Assembly (NCBI GenBank): GCA_022799355.1 | Contig: JAAWOG010000020.1 | Coordinates: 1-50,793 of the forward strand | Direction of reading: 5' to 3' | DNA length: 50,793 bases | Origin: Lachnospiraceae bacterium | Lineage (GTDB): Bacteria; Bacillota; Clostridia; Lachnospirales; Lachnospiraceae | Shown here: piece by piece, positions 35,582 through 42,660 of the stretch | Numbering within the stretch: position 1 is the stretch's first letter | Layout of the letters: every line of letters starts with the position of its first letter | The notes under the pieces: generated by a model | Seen by the model: only the letters and a program-made list of their open reading frames with translations | What the model was told of the DNA's origin: nothing | The model's database searches: none | Translations under genes and position numbers: made by a program

Positions 35582-35624
35582 AAAAAGTGTAAAGCCCTTG
35601 ATAATTCAATAGACTTTACACTTT
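35582..35624 (-). terminator. Terminator of the 63-aa gene
   Basis: On the minus strand AAGTGTAAAG (complement of 35614-35623) pairs with CTTTACACTT (complement of 35585-35594) and is followed by a T-rich run. One arm is part of the 30-bp inverted repeat described next. Confidence 0.6.
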
Positions 35625-35935
35625 GTTTTGTGTGATATGTGATTGTTATTTACTCTTTGATCTCGTCAATGTTTGTGAGATTTACGCCGGAAACCTGCAA
35701 CAATGCTTTTATTGTCAGATATTCTTTTTTAAGCTTTGCATATGTTTCAACGGCATTTTCTTTTTTTGCTAAAAGCATATACTCTTGAATCTTTTTAAAA
35801 TCATCAAGTGCTTGCTTTGTTACTTCGATACCTGATGGCATATAATCACCTGCTTTCTACAGCTTCGCCGTGAATTGTATTGTTATAATGTAAGTATATC
35901 ACAGACAAAGTGTAAAGTCTATTCAATTATCAAGG
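35596..35935. mobile_element. 340-bp unit bounded by a 30-bp inverted repeat, carrying a 63-aa gene
   Basis: Bases 35596-35625 and 35906-35935 are inverted copies of each other with one mismatch in 30 (core AGACTTTACACTTTG). The right end cuts a transposase remnant at its C-terminal side. Between them lies the 63-aa minus-strand gene. The size, ends and placement resemble a miniature inverted-repeat element with a passenger gene. Target-site duplication is not obvious. Confidence 0.5.
35650..35841 (-). CDS. Small helical protein of unknown function inside the inverted-repeat unit
   Basis: 63 residues, ATG at 35841 after AGGTGA. The sequence is amphipathic helical (VTKQALDDFKKIQEYMLLAK; TYAKLKKEYLTIKALLQVSG) and ends NIDEIKE, with no named domain. 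A minus-strand promoter can be drawn with TAGACT in the right inverted repeat and TATACT 17 nt further, and a terminator lies at the left repeat, so it looks like a complete expression unit. It may be a small regulatory or antitoxin-like protein, but nothing in the sequence proves that. Confidence 0.55.
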   Translation of the reverse strand: MPSGIEVTKQALDDFKKIQEYMLLAKKENAVETYAKLKKEYLTIKALLQVSGVNLTNIDEIKE

Positions 35936-36094
35936 TGCCACGGAAATCAATTTTCGACAAATGAAATAAATAAGGACAAGTGCCGTAAAGCAGGTCGCAA
36001 AGTGTGCATCGATATGATTATTGGTCCATACGAAAACAGGCCTTGAATCAAATTCGGATTTTGATATCTTAAAGGTATCTTCTATACGGAAATC
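35930..36094 (-). pseudogene. Transposase remnant (IS4/IS1634-type C-terminal part)
   Basis: The minus strand reads DFRIEDTFKISKSEFDSRPV, then FVWTNNHIDAHFATCFTALV, then LIYFICRKL before a stop in the inverted repeat. The pattern 'IE.(S/T)F...K...RPV(F/Y)V...I.AHF..CF.AL' is the familiar end of IS4/IS1634-type DDE transposases, with the catalytic Glu in IEDTF. Upstream it is out of frame and stopped (TGA at about 36095). About 54 codons survive, so the gene is dead. Confidence 0.6.
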
Positions 36095-36163
36095 TCACAG
36101 CACTGTTAACAGATTTTAGCAGTGCTTTTATATAGATTTTATATGAATCGGAGGACGATTTTT

Positions 36164-36373
36164 ATAAAAGAAAATTATTTAAATGTAAATGATTTATTGA
36201 AATATATCACAGAAAACGGTATGATTGATTTATCATATGTGCAAGAGCAGATTGAGATGAAAAAGCGAAAAGATTTGCTAAAAAGGCACTCATACAAAAT
36301 ATATCAGGGAAAGGATGGTAAATGGTATACTTATCTTCCGGATGAAAATAAGGGAAGAAAATCAGAATACTAA
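36164..36373 (+). pseudogene. Truncated tyrosine integrase, N-terminal arm-binding part only
   Basis: The frame gives KENYLNVNDLLKYITENG, then MIDLSYVQEQIEMKKRKDLL, then YKIYQGKDGKWYTYLPDENK before stopping at 36373. 'YKIYQGKDGKWYTYLPDE.KGRK' is the N-terminal region of many Firmicutes integrases; the core-binding and catalytic domains (RHRY residues) are gone. A textbook GGAGG (36150-36154) sits 9 nt before ATA at 36164, exactly where ATG is expected, so the start codon appears to have mutated. Upstream in-frame GTG (36122) and ATG (36143) have no ribosome site. It points towards tRNA-Val 100 bp away, the usual integration target. Confidence 0.6.
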
Positions 36374-36381
36374 ACTTATAC

Positions 36382-36404
36382 TTTGACTACCTGTTTGACT
36401 ACCT
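36382..36404 (+). repeat. Tandem 12-bp direct repeat between integrase remnant and tRNA-Val
   Basis: TTTGACTACCT occurs at 36382-36392 and again at 36394-36404. Short direct repeats beside an attachment site often bind the arm domain of an integrase. That role is inferred from position. Confidence 0.45.
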
Positions 36405-36432
36405 AACTATTTTTATCTATTGTCAAACCCTG

Positions 36433-36452
36433 AAAAAACCGCGTATTTACGC
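36433..36452 (-). terminator. Probable terminator of tRNA-Val
   Basis: On the minus strand GCGT-AAAT-ACGC (complement of 36441-36452) is followed by GG and six T. A further T7 run directly follows the tRNA 3' end. Confidence 0.55.
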
Positions 36453-36473
36453 CATTCTCAGGACATAAAAAAA

Positions 36474-36547
36474 TGGAAGCAAGGAGGCTCGAACTCCTGA
36501 CCTTTCGCGTGTGAGGCGAACGCTCATCCCGGCTGAGCTATGCTTCC
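36474..36547 (-). tRNA. tRNA-Val (anticodon CAC)
   Basis: The minus strand folds into a full cloverleaf: acceptor GGAAGCA/TGCTTCC with discriminator A at 36474, D-stem GCTC/GAGC, anticodon stem TTCGC/GCGAA around CTCACAC (anticodon CAC, reads GUG valine), and T-stem AGGAG/CTCCT with loop TTCGAGC. The 3' CCA is not encoded. An integrase remnant lies beside its 3' end, marking it as a former attachment site. Confidence 0.95.
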
Positions 36548-36593
36548 ATCATGTTACTTTATTTATCATAGCATAACTTTGGGAAAAAGAAAA

Positions 36594-37235
36594 GTGGAAA
36601 ATTATTTTCGTGAGGCATTACAAAATTTTGTTTTTGAGGAAGCGGGCGGCGGAGCGATACGCCATTTGGCTGACAGAGGGTATACGGCGCGGCAGATTGC
36701 GGATGCGCTGAGTTTTCCTGTGCCCTATGAAAAGGTTCGGGAGACTTTGACCGGCTATCTGATGGACAGCGCCGTTTTGCTGAGAGAGAATCCAGGGGCA
36801 TATAGTAAGCCTGAGAAGGCAGAGTATGTAAGAGAGTATGACAGCTACGGCAAGCCGAGTTTCAGGAGAGTGGTGGTTTCGGAAGGAGCGGGAAGCGGGA
36901 AGCCGGGAAACGAAGGAGCAGGCGGAGGGAAATGGAGAAAAACAGGACTTTCCGAGTTTCTTCTATTATATAAGGATGGTTTGGGAAAAATAAAACTGTC
37001 GGCGGAGACAGAGCGTAAGGAGGCGGAGAAATCGGCCTATATTTCCTGTGATTTTGGATTGTACGGGGAAGAGGATTTATTGCAGGGACTGGATATGGCA
37101 CAGCGGGAGTATATTCTGGGAATCTGCTGGATGAAAAGGAGGATGTACCATCTGCTGGATAAGAGGATGCTGGGGATTGCGGCTGGGCTGGGGGAGAAGG
37201 GACTGATGGAGGAAGTCTGGCTTTTGGAGAGATGA
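36594..37235 (+). CDS. Hypothetical protein, conserved-looking but unassigned
   Basis: 213 residues if begun at the GTG at 36594; the frame is open further upstream, but the earlier ATG lies inside tRNA-Val and is rejected. It starts VENYFREALQNFVFEEAGGG and has an HTH-like stretch, GYTARQIADALSFPVPYEKV (about 30-50), suggestive of a resolvase-like helix-turn-helix. A glycine/lysine/glutamate-rich low-complexity linker follows (about 100-125), then a mixed C-terminal part (LQGLDMAQREYILGICWMKR). The ribosome site is weak. No family can be named; DNA binding is a guess from the short helix pattern. Confidence 0.6.
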   Translation: MENYFREALQNFVFEEAGGGAIRHLADRGYTARQIADALSFPVPYEKVRETLTGYLMDSAVLLRENPGAYSKPEKAEYVREYDSYGKPSFRRVVVSEGAGSGKPGNEGAGGGKWRKTGLSEFLLLYKDGLGKIKLSAETERKEAEKSAYISCDFGLYGEEDLLQGLDMAQREYILGICWMKRRMYHLLDKRMLGIAAGLGEKGLMEEVWLLER

Positions 37236-37242
37236 ACCAATG

Positions 37243-37331
37243 CCCTTTCATCGTAGGTGAACTTAAAATAGGGCGGATTCAGTAATAGTGCAGCCGAAAG
37301 GCTGAACTGTTACCGGGGCGGGGGGCTTCCC
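37243..37331 (+). ncRNA. Candidate structured RNA element (unassigned)
   Basis: A 7-bp stem GTAATAG/CTGTTAC (37282-37288 with 37307-37313, one G-U pair) encloses CAGCC-GAAA-GGCTG (37291-37304), a GAAA-capped hairpin. GCCCT near 37243 can pair with AGGGC near 37270. It lies between the 36594 gene and the promoter at 37343, so it would be at the end of the upstream transcript. It does not match any riboswitch I can name. Confidence 0.35.
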
Positions 37332-37342
37332 TGTATTAGGCG

Positions 37343-37371
37343 TTGAGAAAACAAAAATTTTCCTGTATACT
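37343..37371 (+). promoter_or_regulatory. Promoter of the spermidine-synthase-like gene
   Basis: TTGAGA (37343-37348), 17-nt spacer, TATACT (37366-37371). The resulting leader of about 145 nt contains GGATACC (37375-37381), which can pair with GGTATCC near 37472, so it may be structured. Confidence 0.65.
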
Positions 37372-37521
37372 AAAGGATACCAGGGGAAAAGAGCAAAGTA
37401 TTTTTTCTCCCAATATCATGAAATAAAGGGATATGCGGCAGGAATATTGGTCGTTGGTATCGTAACCGGCCAGGTATCCGCAGCCCGCTGTCGGGACATT
37501 GTAAAAGAAAGGCATAGATAA

Positions 37522-39120
37522 ATGAAGCAGGATATATTGAGCAACAAGTATTATTTATACGCCACGGAATTTTTTGCAGGCATGGCCGTAATGGCGGTGG
37601 AGTTAGGGGCGAGCCGGCTGCTGGCGCCTTATTTCAGTTCTTCGCAGATTGTGTGGACGATTATTATCGGGACAATCATGATCGCTATGGCGCTGGGGAA
37701 TATTTACGGCGGGAGAAGCGCCGATAAAGATCCGAATCCAGACCGGCTTTACCGGCGGCTTTTGATCGCGGCAGTCTGGATTGCGGCGATTCCGGTGGCG
37801 GGAAAATATGTTATACTGGGGATTTCCGGGGCGCTGATTTTGACGATCAGCACAAACTTTCTGATTCTGGCGGCATTTTTTGCCTGTATGGTGATTTTTG
37901 TGTTTCCATTGTTTTTGCTGGGAACGGTAACCCCTTCCTTAGTAAAATATACGATGGGAAGCCTGGATGAGAGCGGGAAAACGGTGGGGGCGCTGGGGGC
38001 GTGCAACACCATAGGCAGTATTATCGGTACCTTTCTGCCGACCTTTGTGACGATTCCTGCGGTGGGGACGTCCATTACTTTTTTAATCTTTTCCGGTATA
38101 CTGCTGCTTCTGGGGCTGCTGTATTTTATCAGCAAAAAGACGGCAAAAACGGCATGTGCGGTTTCCGCGGTACTTTTTGTGCTGTGCAGTTTGCTGGGGC
38201 ATTCCGGCAGCTTTGCTTTCTGGGAGACGAATCTGACTTACGAGGGAGAGTCCATTTATAATTATCTCCAGGTCAAGGAAGATGACAGAAGCGTCATATT
38301 GTCCACAAATGTGTTATTCGGGGTGCAGTCCATTAAGATGAAGGAAGATGGGCTGACCGGCATGTATTATGATTATGCGCTGGCGGCTCCGCTGATGGCG
38401 GATCTGCCGAATAAGGATAAAACGGAACTGTTGATCCTGGGAATGGGGACGGGCACTTATGCCCATCAGTGTATGAGATATTTTGACAATGTGACGGTGG
38501 AGGGCGTGGAGATAGATCAGAAAATTACGGATCTTGCCGGAACTTATTTTGACCTGCCGTCGGATGTGCGGGTGACGACCTATGACGGGCGCGCCTATTT
38601 ACAGGCGGTGGATCAAAAATACGATGTGATTATGGTGGATGCCTATCAGGACATTACGATTCCGTTTCAGATGTCTTCCGTGGAATTTTTTACGCTGGTC
38701 AGGGACCATCTGAAGGAGGACGGCGTGATGGTGGTAAATATGAATATGAAATCCGACGGGGAGGGCGGTATCAACGTCTCTCTTGCGGATACCATCGCCA
38801 GTGTATTTCCCAATGTTTACACTGTGGATGTAAAGGGGGCAACCAACAGGGAACTCTTTGCTTCGGAGAATGACAATATTCTGACATTACTGTCAGAAAA
38901 CAGAAAACATTTAAGTCAGGAAGAACTGACAGTGATGATGGAACGCGTGGAAGAGAATCTAACACCTTACGAGAGCACCGGGGAGATGCTGACAGACAAT
39001 AAAGCACCGGTGGAGGTACTTGGCATGCGTGTCATCGATGAGCTGATTCAGGATGAGATCGGTTATTATAAAGATATCTTTCAGGAGCAGGGGATAGATG
39101 GACTGCTTGGCTCCATGTAG
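37522..39120 (+). CDS. Fused membrane domain/spermidine-synthase-like protein
   Basis: 532 residues. The N-terminal half has about seven hydrophobic segments (FFAGMAVMAVELGASRLLAP; VWTIIIGTIMIAMALGNIYG; FLLGTVTPSLVKYTMGSLD). The C-terminal half (about 250-500) is a class I methyltransferase-like aminopropyltransferase: LLILGMGTGTYAHQCMRYFD glycine motif, VEGVEIDQKI acidic strand end, VRVTTYDGRAYLQ and YDVIMVDAYQDITIPFQMSS. PGAP-style names for such proteins are 'fused MFS/spermidine synthase'. Whether it makes a polyamine is untested in this family, and the DAYQ motif differs from the D-x-Y-D of true spermidine synthases. ATG follows AAAGAAAGG. Confidence 0.85.
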   Translation: MKQDILSNKYYLYATEFFAGMAVMAVELGASRLLAPYFSSSQIVWTIIIGTIMIAMALGNIYGGRSADKDPNPDRLYRRLLIAAVWIAAIPVAGKYVILGISGALILTISTNFLILAAFFACMVIFVFPLFLLGTVTPSLVKYTMGSLDESGKTVGALGACNTIGSIIGTFLPTFVTIPAVGTSITFLIFSGILLLLGLLYFISKKTAKTACAVSAVLFVLCSLLGHSGSFAFWETNLTYEGESIYNYLQVKEDDRSVILSTNVLFGVQSIKMKEDGLTGMYYDYALAAPLMADLPNKDKTELLILGMGTGTYAHQCMRYFDNVTVEGVEIDQKITDLAGTYFDLPSDVRVTTYDGRAYLQAVDQKYDVIMVDAYQDITIPFQMSSVEFFTLVRDHLKEDGVMVVNMNMKSDGEGGINVSLADTIASVFPNVYTVDVKGATNRELFASENDNILTLLSENRKHLSQEELTVMMERVEENLTPYESTGEMLTDNKAPVEVLGMRVIDELIQDEIGYYKDIFQEQGIDGLLGSM

Positions 39121-39160
39121 AGGCAGCTTCAGCAGTTTTTTACGGATAAGGAGAATTTCC

Positions 39161-40507
39161 ATGGATTTATTTGAGTATATGAGACAGGGCGCCATGAAAA
39201 AGGAATCCCCGTTAGCGGCAAGGCTTCGCCCGCGGACGCTGGATGAAGTGGTGGGACAGCAGCATATTATAGGAAAAGATACGCTGCTCTATCGGGCAAT
39301 CCGGGCGGATAAGATCAGTTCCGTTATTTTTTATGGCCCGCCGGGTACGGGAAAGACCACCCTGGCGAAGGTGATCGCAGGGACGACCAGCTCCGAATTT
39401 ACGCAGATCAACGCTACGGTGGCAGGAAAAAAGGATATGGAAGCGGTTGTGGAGAAGGCGAAGGATGATCTGGGGATGTTCGGGAAACGGACCATCCTTT
39501 TTATCGATGAGATCCATCGCTTTAACAAGGGGCAGCAGGACTATCTGCTTCCTTTTGTGGAGGACGGGACCATCGTGCTAATTGGGGCGACTACGGAAAA
39601 TCCTTATTTTGAGGTGAACGGGGCTTTGATCTCCCGTTCCATTGTATTTGAGTTAAAGCCGCTGCAGTCGGAGGATATCAGGGTACTGATCCGGCGTGCC
39701 GTGGAAGATAAGGAACGGGGGATGGGGGCTTATGATGCCGTGATAGAGGAGGATGCACTTTCGTTTCTGGCGGATCTTTCCGACGGGGATGCGCGGCGTG
39801 CCTTAAATGCGGTGGAACTGGGCGTGCTGACGACAGAACGCAGTGAGGACGGGAAGATTCATCTGACGCTGGAGGTGGTAAAGGAGTGCATTCAGAAGCG
39901 CAGCATGCGTTATGATAAGACCGGCGATAACCATTATGATGTGATTTCAGCTTTTATTAAGAGTATGCGGGGCTCAGATCCGGATGCGGTTGTATATTAT
40001 CTGGCAAGAATGCTGGAATCCGGCGAGGATATCAAATTTATTGCCAGACGTATTATGATATGCGCATCGGAGGATGTGGGCATGGCTGATCCGAATGCAT
40101 TGACCGTTGCGGTCAGTGCATCCCTGGCGGTGGAAAGAGTAGGAATGCCGGAGGCAAGAATCCTTCTGGCGCAGGCGGCCGTCTATGTTGCCACGGCGCC
40201 AAAGAGCAACGCGTCCTATATGGCAGTGAACGATGCGATAGCAGAGGTGCAGAGGACAGGGAACCTGCCGGTCCCGACTCATCTTCAGGACGGCAGCTAC
40301 AGGGGTGCTAAAAAACTCGGCAGAGGCATCGGCTATAAATACGCCCATGATTATCCGAACCACTATGTGGAACAACAATATCTCCCTTACGAACTGACCG
40401 GAAAAGAATTTTTCAAACCCGGAGGAAACGGGTACGAGGTAAAGATCAAAGACCACATGAAGAGCCTGAGGGAGGCGCAGGATGTAAAAGATACAAACCT
40501 AAAATAA
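39161..40507 (+). CDS. rarA: Replication-associated recombination protein RarA (MgsA)
   Basis: 448 residues from the ATG at 39161, which follows TAAGGAG; the open frame before it overlaps the previous gene and is not used. It is a clamp-loader-like AAA+ ATPase acting at stalled forks. Visible: LAARLRPRTLDEVVGQQHII, Walker A GPPGTGKTT (residues 59-67), Walker B LFIDEIHRF (about 112), sensor LIGATTENPYF and arginine finger region SRSIVFELKPL, then the RarA-specific C-terminal tetramerisation part ending with the conserved YKYAHDYPNHYVEQQYLP. Its 3' end overlaps that of the opposite-strand gene by 9 bp. Confidence 0.95.
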   Translation: MDLFEYMRQGAMKKESPLAARLRPRTLDEVVGQQHIIGKDTLLYRAIRADKISSVIFYGPPGTGKTTLAKVIAGTTSSEFTQINATVAGKKDMEAVVEKAKDDLGMFGKRTILFIDEIHRFNKGQQDYLLPFVEDGTIVLIGATTENPYFEVNGALISRSIVFELKPLQSEDIRVLIRRAVEDKERGMGAYDAVIEEDALSFLADLSDGDARRALNAVELGVLTTERSEDGKIHLTLEVVKECIQKRSMRYDKTGDNHYDVISAFIKSMRGSDPDAVVYYLARMLESGEDIKFIARRIMICASEDVGMADPNALTVAVSASLAVERVGMPEARILLAQAAVYVATAPKSNASYMAVNDAIAEVQRTGNLPVPTHLQDGSYRGAKKLGRGIGYKYAHDYPNHYVEQQYLPYELTGKEFFKPGGNGYEVKIKDHMKSLREAQDVKDTNLK

Positions 40508-41014
40508 TTTTTGAACCAGCATCTGATAAATCTCTTCATTTTTCTCGCGCCAGTTTTTGCAGATCGAAGCCGCGGTTTCTTCGGCGGGCACGGAAAGGGT
40601 GATTTTCACAAGGGGAATCCCCCTTTCTTTTGCGATGAGATGCGCCTCAAATTCCCCGGTGGATGCCCTGTCATAGTTGGAGGTGACAGAGAGTTCGCTG
40701 AGCAGTTCGAGTTTGTTTTCCCGCAGATAAGTGTTGATCTCCTCTTTGGTAATGTCGCTGATATTGCCCTGGAAAAAGGTGAGCGCCTGCGCCCCCTCCT
40801 CCGTCAGGGAGAAGTGGGAGCGCTCGTTGATAAGCTGTTCGGCTATCATGCCGGCATCGAGGAGTTCGCCGATTGCCTGATTTAATATAATATAATTCGT
40901 ATATCCTTTGTCGAGGATGAAGTCGCAGACTCTTTTTTTGGATAAGGGCAGAGCGGCCCGTTTCAATAAATATAAAAGAATCAGCTTATAGAGTGTAAGC
41001 GGTTCCTGCAGCAT
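40499..41014 (-). CDS. DUF4364 family protein
   Basis: 171 residues from the ATG at 41014, preceded by GGTGGG. The N-terminal 80 residues are a winged-helix-like fold (MLQEPLTLYKLILLYLLKRA; LPLSKKRVCDFILDKGYTNY) and the C-terminus carries LVKITLSVPAEETAASICKN, which is the DUF4364 pattern. The family is common in Clostridia and may regulate transcription; the target is unknown. The frame is open 144 bp further upstream, but that would start inside the malic enzyme stop region, so the internal ATG is chosen. It ends 9 bp into rarA. Confidence 0.82.
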   Translation of the reverse strand: MLQEPLTLYKLILLYLLKRAALPLSKKRVCDFILDKGYTNYIILNQAIGELLDAGMIAEQLINERSHFSLTEEGAQALTFFQGNISDITKEEINTYLRENKLELLSELSVTSNYDRASTGEFEAHLIAKERGIPLVKITLSVPAEETAASICKNWREKNEEIYQMLVQKLF

Positions 41015-41114
41015 ATCGCCCACCTGTACCTTTCCGTGGCGTTTAACGACAGATGTGTCATAAAATAGTTTCTGATTGAGGACAAGATCTGTAAACGGAT
41101 CGCTTCCCGGAACT

Positions 41115-42266
41115 TTACCGGATGTGATCTTTGACCGCCTGAGCGACAGCTTCCACAACGGTGGGATCGAAGGCCTCTGGCATAATAAAGTCTTCCGCTA
41201 ATTTGTCGTCCGGAACAAGGGAAGAGATGGCTTTCGCGGCAGCCAGCTTCATTTCCTCCGTGATCTGTCTGGCACGTCCTTCCAGAGCGCCCTTGAAGAT
41301 GCCGGGGAAAGCAACTACGTTGTTAATCTGGTTCGGGAAATCGGAGCGGCCTGTGCCGACTACTTTCGCGCCGGCAGCCTTTGCGATATCCGGCATGATT
41401 TCGGGAACCGGATTTGCCATGGCAAATAAAACCGCATCTTTGTGCATTGCCTTCACCATATCAGGCGTTACGATATTCGGAGCGGAAACGCCCACAAAAA
41501 TATCGGCATCCTTCATCGCATCGGCGAGAGTACCGTTCTCCTGGGCAGGATTTGTGACATCCATCATCTCTTTCTGCATCCAGTTAAGCCCTTCGGAAGT
41601 TTTGGAGAGGATTCCGCTTTTATCACACATGATCACATTGGTAAATCCGTAGGTCAACAGCAGCCTGGTGATGGCAACGCCGGCGCTGCCTGCGCCGTTT
41701 ACCACGACTTTGCAGTTTTCGGCTTCTTTGTTTACCACTTTCAGGGCGTTGATGATACCCGCAAGAACAACGATGGCGGTGCCGTGCTGGTCATCGTGAA
41801 AGACGGGGATATCCAGCGTCTCTTTCAGGCGCCGTTCGATCTCAAAGCATCTGGGGGCTGAGATGTCCTCCAGGTTGATTCCGCCGAAACCCGGCGCGAG
41901 ATAAGTGACGGCCTTGATGATTTCCTCCGTATCCTGAGTGTCAAGGCAGATGGGGACGGCATTGACGCCTCCAAATTCTTTAAACAGGACGGCCTTGCCT
42001 TCCATCACGGGCATAGCGGCATGGGGGCCGATATTGCCAAGTCCCAGAACGGCGGAACCGTCCGAGACAACCGCTACCGTGTTTGCCTTCCAGGTATAGG
42101 TGTACGCCGCGTCTTTGTTTTCGGCGATTACTTTGCAGGGTTCCGCGACACCCGGGGTATAAGCCAGTGAGAGGTCCTCCCTTGATTTGACGGGGGTTTT
42201 GGAGGTCGTCTCGAGTTTTCCGTTCCAGGTTTCATGCAGTTTCAGTGCTTTTTCATTTATGGACAT
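41115..42266 (-). CDS. Malic enzyme (malate dehydrogenase, oxaloacetate-decarboxylating)
   Basis: 383 residues from the ATG at 42266 (AAGGAG 8 nt upstream), a normal length for the short bacterial form. It converts malate to pyruvate and CO2 with NAD(P). Seen: [20 protein letters not shown] (catalytic Tyr), [20 protein letters not shown] with catalytic Lys nearby, [20 protein letters not shown] (metal-binding Asp), nucleotide fold [20 protein letters not shown] with VIMCDKSG after it, and [17 protein letters not shown]. The Asp at the end of strand 2 suggests NAD, though this is not certain. The open frame before the ATG is AT-rich leader and is rejected. Confidence 0.94.
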   Translation of the reverse strand: MSINEKALKLHETWNGKLETTSKTPVKSREDLSLAYTPGVAEPCKVIAENKDAAYTYTWKANTVAVVSDGSAVLGLGNIGPHAAMPVMEGKAVLFKEFGGVNAVPICLDTQDTEEIIKAVTYLAPGFGGINLEDISAPRCFEIERRLKETLDIPVFHDDQHGTAIVVLAGIINALKVVNKEAENCKVVVNGAGSAGVAITRLLLTYGFTNVIMCDKSGILSKTSEGLNWMQKEMMDVTNPAQENGTLADAMKDADIFVGVSAPNIVTPDMVKAMHKDAVLFAMANPVPEIMPDIAKAAGAKVVGTGRSDFPNQINNVVAFPGIFKGALEGRARQITEEMKLAAAKAISSLVPDDKLAEDFIMPEAFDPTVVEAVAQAVKDHIR

Positions 42267-42309
42267 ATGTATTGGCTCCTTGATCGCGTGAGATTTTGTA
42301 ACATATAAT

Positions 42310-42338
42310 ATGATATATACTTTAAAAAAAAATGACAA
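42310..42338 (-). promoter_or_regulatory. Malic enzyme promoter
   Basis: On the minus strand TTGTCA (complement of 42333-42338), 17-nt spacer including a T-run, TATCAT (complement of 42310-42315). Confidence 0.55.
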
Positions 42339-42438
42339 GCTTTTTGTTAAAATTCTTTTGAAAGCCGAAGCCGTAAGTGAAAAAAGGCAAAATGTAACCG
42401 GAAAAATAAAAATATTTTTACAAAAATGAAAAAAAAGG

Positions 42439-42467
42439 TTGGCACTTTTCGTTTTGTACGGTATAAT
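42439..42467 (+). promoter_or_regulatory. rho promoter
   Basis: TTGGCA (42439-42444), 17-nt spacer, TATAAT (42462-42467). It gives a leader of about 180 nt before rho. With the malic enzyme promoter it explains the 386-bp divergent gap 42267-42652. Confidence 0.7.
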
Positions 42468-42513
42468 GGGCGTATTGAAAAGAGATATCTTTATCAAATC
42501 TTGGTATTGGACG

Positions 42514-42660
42514 ATGTACCGTAAAGTATCTGCATGCTATTCGATATCCGTAACAAAATCCAGAATGTTAATGATAAACGAAAAAAACGGACAAGAGGAA
42601 AAAGTGTCTGAGAGTATGATAATGAAAACCAGAAAGGAGTTAAAACCGAAGTATGAGTGA
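42514..42660 (+). CDS. Possible leader peptide overlapping the rho start
   Basis: A 48-codon frame from ATG 42514 (begins MYRKVSACYSISVTKSRM) runs to a TGA at 42658-42660, 8 bp into rho (rho ATG at 42653). It sits in the rho leader after the promoter. There is no good ribosome site, and the composition is not clearly coding. It may only be chance; its interest is that Rho genes are often autoregulated through their leader. Confidence 0.25.
   Translation: MYRKVSACYSISVTKSRMLMINEKNGQEEKVSESMIMKTRKELKPKYE

Noticed and set aside
36099-36126. AGCACTG/CAGTGCT hairpin read as part of an operon terminator
   Set aside because: It lies between two gene remnants in decayed DNA with a 14-nt loop and weak T-run; no intact gene ends there.
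35341-36473. Complete insertion sequence in the tRNA-adjacent region
   Set aside because: Only about 54 codons of transposase remain and the nearby 30-bp inverted repeats do not enclose it.
36540-36593. Extended start of the 36594 gene at ATG 36540
   Set aside because: It begins inside tRNA-Val, has no ribosome site, and the first 18 residues look unlike the rest of the protein.
42267-42497. 77-residue N-terminal extension of the malic enzyme
   Set aside because: The extension is AT-rich, contains the promoter, and a strong ribosome site lies before the ATG at 42266, where the family normally starts.
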